A stretch of DNA of 64,000 nt from the NCBI RefSeq assembly GCF_010550675.1, contig NZ_JAAGOA010000011.1, positions 1-64,000 of the forward strand, written 5' to 3'. The translations under genes were made by a program, and so were the position numbers. The notes beneath the pieces were generated by a model. The model worked only from the letters and a program-made list of their open reading frames with translations. It had not been told where the DNA came from and searched no databases. The DNA comes from Phytoactinopolyspora halotolerans. GTDB lineage: Bacteria; Actinomycetota; Actinomycetes; Jiangellales; Jiangellaceae. Shown piece after piece: positions 60,915-64,000 of the stretch (position 1 is the stretch's first letter; every line of letters begins with the position of its first letter).

Positions 60915-60962
60915 GGCCATCGGTCTTCGGCCACACGAGTTCGTGGTCGAAGACCGATGGCC
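60915..60962 (-). terminator. Intra-operon hairpin between gluB and gluC
   Basis: A perfect 15-bp stem, GGCCATCGGTCTTCG (60915-60929) with CGAAGACCGATGGCC (60948-60962), and a further CCAC/GTGG pairing in the loop, 13 bases after the gluB stop. Such a structure would protect or terminate the gluAB message, giving more binding protein than permease. Confidence 0.75.
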
Positions 60963-60975
60963 GTCTGACGAGCGA

Positions 60976-61848
60976 TCAGTAGCGGTCGACTTCCGGTGGC
61001 TCCGGCGTTTCGAGGACCTCTCCGGCGGTGGACTCCCACGCCTCGACCCAGCTGCCGTCGTCGTAGGACTCCTCCAAGACATCGTTGATGAAGTCGCGGA
61101 ACTCGTCGTCGCCCTTGGCGAGCCCGATGCCGTACGGCTCCTCCGTGAACTGTTCACCGACGAGCTTGAAGTCGTCCGGGCTCTCCGACACGTATCCGGC
61201 GAGGATCACGTTGTCCGTGGTCAGCGCGTCGACCTGACCCTGCCGCAGCGGCTCGAGACAGTCAGAGTAGGCACCGAACAGCTCCAGGTTCGCATCCGGA
61301 TAGTTGTCCCGCATGTTCTGCGCCGGGGTGGAACCCTCGACGGTGCAGACGCTCTTGCCGGCGAGATCGTCCGGGCTCTCGATCTCCTCCTCATCCGCAC
61401 GGACCATGATCATCTGCCCGGCCTCGTAGTACGGACCCGCGAAATCGACGACTTCCTTGCGCTCGTCGTTGATGGTGTAGGTGGCGACGACGATGTCGAC
61501 CCGGCCGTCTTCGATGTACGGCTCGCGGTTGGCCGACTGGGTCTCCACCCACTCGATGCCGTCCTCGTCGATACCGAGTTTGGACGCGATGATCTTGCCG
61601 ATCTCGACGTCGAAACCTTCCGGGTCACCGCTGGGCCCGCGCAGCCCGAACAGAGGCTGGTCGAACTTGGTGCCGATGGTGATGGAGCCGGCGTCGGCCA
61701 GCTCGGCCATCGTGGTGCCTTCCTCGAAGTCGCCCGCTTCGACGTCCTCGGGCTCCGTCGTGGTGTCGTCATCGTCGTCGCCGCACGCGGCGAGGGCCAG
61801 CGCGGTCGAGGCAGCGACCGCGGCAAAAATGAAGCGTTTGGTGCGCAT
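60976..61848 (-). CDS. gluB: Glutamate/polar amino-acid-binding lipoprotein
   Basis: 290 aa. Lipoprotein signal 'FIFAAVAASTALALAAC', acidic linker, then 'ITIGTKFDQPLFGLRGPSGDPEGFDVEIGKIIASKLG', 'DIVVATYTINDERKEVVDFAGPYYEAGQMIMV' and 'GKSVCTVEGSTPAQNM', all typical of family 3 solute-binding proteins. Second gene of gluABCD, 13 bases after gluA. Confidence 0.94.
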   Translation of the reverse strand: MRTKRFIFAAVAASTALALAACGDDDDDTTTEPEDVEAGDFEEGTTMAELADAGSITIGTKFDQPLFGLRGPSGDPEGFDVEIGKIIASKLGIDEDGIEWVETQSANREPYIEDGRVDIVVATYTINDERKEVVDFAGPYYEAGQMIMVRADEEEIESPDDLAGKSVCTVEGSTPAQNMRDNYPDANLELFGAYSDCLEPLRQGQVDALTTDNVILAGYVSESPDDFKLVGEQFTEEPYGIGLAKGDDEFRDFINDVLEESYDDGSWVEAWESTAGEVLETPEPPEVDRY

Positions 61849-61861
61849 CGGGTTGAACTCC

Positions 61862-62653
61862 TTAGTGCGTCAGGATCTTGCTCAGGAAGTCTTTCGCCCG
61901 ATCGCTCTTCGGTCGGGTGAAGAACTCCTCGGGGGCGGCCTCCTCGACGATTCGGCCGTCGTCCATGAATATCACGCGGTGGGCCGCCCGTCGGGCGAAT
62001 CCCATCTCGTGCGTGACCACCACCATCGTCATGCCTTCCTTGGCGAGCGACGTCATCACGTCCAGGACCTCGTTGATCATCTCCGGGTCCAGTGCGGACG
62101 TCGGCTCGTCGAAGAGCATGACCTTCGGTTTCATCGCTAGCGCGCGGGCGATGGCAACCCGCTGCTGCTGACCGCCGGAGAGCTGAGCCGGCAACTTGTT
62201 CGCCTGGTTCGCCACCCCGACCCGTTCCAGCAGACGCATCGCTTCTTCCTGCGCGGCCGCTCTCTTCACCCCCTTCGCCTTCATCGGCCCGAGTGTCACG
62301 TTCTGTAGCACCGTCTTGTGTGCGAACAGATTGAACGCCTGGAAGACCATGCCGACGTCGGCGCGGAGCCGGGCCAGCGCCCGCCCCTCCGCGGGGAGCG
62401 GCTGGCCGTCGAGGGTGATGGTGCCGGAATCGATCGGTTCCAGGCGGTTGATGGTGCGGCATAACGTCGACTTGCCGGAGCCGGACGGGCCGATCACCAC
62501 CACCACCTCGCCGCGCGCCACGGACATGTTGATGTCCTGCAGCACATGCAGCGAGCCGAAATACTTCTGGACGTCACGCAATTCGACAAGGGGCTGGCCG
62601 ACCTCCGCCGTGGGCACGGAGGCGGAGCCGGTCATGTCGTCGCTGGCGGTCAT
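61862..62653 (-). CDS. gluA: Amino-acid ABC transporter ATP-binding protein
   Basis: 263 aa. Walker A 'GPSGSGKST', Q-loop 'VFQAFNLF', signature '[16 protein letters not shown]', Walker B '[14 protein letters not shown]' and H-loop 'VVTHEM' are all intact. Very close to GlnQ/GluA/HisP-type ATPases. The start at 62653 begins [10 protein letters not shown]. The second Met (62635) is an alternative that would trim six residues. First gene of the operon, divergent from miaB. Confidence 0.95.
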   Translation of the reverse strand: MTASDDMTGSASVPTAEVGQPLVELRDVQKYFGSLHVLQDINMSVARGEVVVVIGPSGSGKSTLCRTINRLEPIDSGTITLDGQPLPAEGRALARLRADVGMVFQAFNLFAHKTVLQNVTLGPMKAKGVKRAAAQEEAMRLLERVGVANQANKLPAQLSGGQQQRVAIARALAMKPKVMLFDEPTSALDPEMINEVLDVMTSLAKEGMTMVVVTHEMGFARRAAHRVIFMDDGRIVEEAAPEEFFTRPKSDRAKDFLSKILTH

Positions 62654-62764
62654 GCAGGCAACCTACCTATCTTGACCAGGGATGTGCACGGATTTCACGG
62701 TTACGGTCAGGCTACGACTCGACTTCGGATGATGCAGGGTGTTTGGCGTAGCCTAGATCCCGAC

Positions 62765-64000
62765 ATGAATGCGCGCACATACCAGGTCCGCACCTACGGG
62801 TGCCAGATGAACGTCCACGACTCCGAGCGGCTCGCCGGTCTGCTCGACGACGCCGGCTACACCAAGGCGGGCGACGACGGCTCCGGTGCGGACGTCGTCG
62901 TGCTCAACACGTGTGCCGTCCGGGAGAACGCGGACAACAAGCTGTACGGCAACCTGGGGCATCTGGCCTCGGTGAAGGCCTCCCGTCCGGGCATGCAGAT
63001 CGCGGTGGGGGGATGCCTGGCGCAGAAGGACCGGGACGAGATCGTGCGCCGTGCACCCTGGGTGGACGTGGTCTTCGGCACGCACAACGTCGGGTCGCTG
63101 CCGGTGCTGCTGGAGCGGGCCCGGGTGGAGCAGGAGGCCCAGGTCGAGATCGTCGAGGCGCTGGAGGTGTTCCCCTCGTCGCTGCCGTCCCGGCGGGAGA
63201 GCCCGTACTCGGCGTGGGTGGCGATCAGCGTCGGCTGCAACAACACCTGCACCTTCTGCATCGTGCCGGCTTTGCGCGGCCGGGAGAAGGACCGGCGGCC
63301 TGGAGACATCCTGGCGGAGGTGGAGGCGCTCGTCGCCGACGGTGTCATCGAGGTGACGCTGCTCGGGCAGAACGTCAATGCCTACGGCGTGGAGTTCGGC
63401 GACCGGTACGCCTTCGGCAAGCTGTTGCGCTCGGTGGGCGCGGTGGAAGGCCTGGAGCGGGTCCGCTTCACCAGCCCGCACCCGCGGGATTTCACCGACG
63501 ACGTGATCGCCGCGATGGCCGAGACACCGACGGTGATGCCGCAGCTGCACATGCCGCTGCAGTCCGGTTCGGATCGGATACTCAAGGCGATGCGCCGCTC
63601 GTATCGGCAGCGCCGGTACCTGGACCTGGTGGAGCGGGTGCGTGCGGCGATGCCGGACGCCGCGATCACCACCGACATCATCGTGGGCTTCCCGGGCGAG
63701 ACGGACGAGGACTTCGAGCAGACCCTGCACGTGGTGCGTGAGGCCCGGTTCGCTTCCGCGTTCACGTTCCAGTACTCCAAACGCCCGGGGACACCCGCGG
63801 CGGAGATGGCGGATCAGGTCCCGCCGGAGGTGGTCCGCGAGCGGTATCAGCGGCTGGCGGACCTGGTCGAAGAGGTGGCCTGGGACGAGGCCCGGGCACT
63901 GGTCGGCAGCGAGGTCGACGTGCTTGTTTCCGACGGCGAGGGCCGCAAGGACGAGCGCACGCAGCGCCTGTCCGGCCGAGCACGGGACAACCGGCTGGTG
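62765..64000 (+). CDS. miaB: tRNA-2-methylthio-N6-isopentenyladenosine synthase (3' end outside window)
   Basis: The first 412 codons are visible and the frame is still open at the right edge. MiaB is a radical-SAM methylthiotransferase acting on A37 of tRNAs. The N-terminal UPF0004 domain has three cluster Cys: Cys13 (YGCQMN), Cys50 ([10 protein letters not shown]) and Cys84 (GGCLAQ). The radical-SAM motif is C158-x3-C162-x2-C165 ([12 protein letters not shown]). '[11 protein letters not shown]', '[15 protein letters not shown]', '[19 protein letters not shown]' and '[18 protein letters not shown]' are all standard. The TRAM domain has just begun. ATG 62765 has no SD. Confidence 0.96.
   Translation, partial: MNARTYQVRTYGCQMNVHDSERLAGLLDDAGYTKAGDDGSGADVVVLNTCAVRENADNKLYGNLGHLASVKASRPGMQIAVGGCLAQKDRDEIVRRAPWVDVVFGTHNVGSLPVLLERARVEQEAQVEIVEALEVFPSSLPSRRESPYSAWVAISVGCNNTCTFCIVPALRGREKDRRPGDILAEVEALVADGVIEVTLLGQNVNAYGVEFGDRYAFGKLLRSVGAVEGLERVRFTSPHPRDFTDDVIAAMAETPTVMPQLHMPLQSGSDRILKAMRRSYRQRRYLDLVERVRAAMPDAAITTDIIVGFPGETDEDFEQTLHVVREARFASAFTFQYSKRPGTPAAEMADQVPPEVVRERYQRLADLVEEVAWDEARALVGSEVDVLVSDGEGRKDERTQRLSGRARDNRLV

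Overview
The window is a high-GC actinobacterial chromosome segment. This follows from the GC-rich third codon positions, frequent GTG starts, several starts with no Shine-Dalgarno but a -10 box just upstream, an actinobacterial RNase P RNA, GlnA2 and GlnE, polyphosphate glucokinase, and the block recA-recX-rny-gluABCD-miaB. The gene content suits a soil or plant-associated saprophyte. The species cannot be named from the sequence alone. No prophage, CRISPR array, transposase or tRNA gene was found.

Region 1 (1-24890) holds three carbohydrate-use clusters. Cluster A (minus strand, runs off the left edge) has a LacI regulator, a tandem-duplicated secreted esterase, a sugar-binding lipoprotein and a permease. 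Cluster B is a probable L-fucose regulon. It has an alpha-L-fucosidase (GH29), L-fuconate dehydratase, two permeases, a binding lipoprotein and an FCD-type GntR regulator. A shared motif, TATAAA-N-ACATCCCAT, sits at two target promoters, and a related site lies in the promoter of the regulator itself. A HepT/MntA-type toxin-antitoxin pair (13396-14246) follows. Cluster C has a large secreted clan-A glycosidase with LamG and CBM modules, a GH36 alpha-galactosidase, a LacI regulator, two permeases and a binding protein. The alpha-galactosidase gene and the permease operon have near-identical promoter/operators. None of the three sugar importers has its own ATPase gene, so a shared ATPase elsewhere is implied.

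Region 2 (24891-54140) is mostly housekeeping and mixed metabolism: rnpB, a SurA-N lipoprotein, polyphosphate glucokinase with an MFS pump, an oxidoreductase with a divergent AraC regulator, map, an LCP ligase, panB, an aquaporin with a long charged tail, nadE, glnA2, a crcB-DUF190-crcB fluoride operon, an aldehyde dehydrogenase, glnE, a LacI-Gfo/Idh/MocA operon, a PaiB-like protein, a YtcJ-like amidohydrolase and a lone molybdopterin oxidoreductase. Two long perfect hairpins built on the same CCCATGATCATGAACA core lie between convergent genes, and each supplies the stop codon of the minus-strand gene. Short tandem repeats of 13-30 bp lie between genes from 32 to 43 kb.

Region 3 (54140-64000) is the recA region. 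RecA is interrupted by a full-length LAGLIDADG intein. Its promoter carries both a LexA-like box and a TTGTCGGTG-N8-TAACGT motif of the PafBC (RecA-NDp) type. recX, rny (RNase Y), the gluABCD glutamate/polar amino-acid importer and the start of miaB follow.
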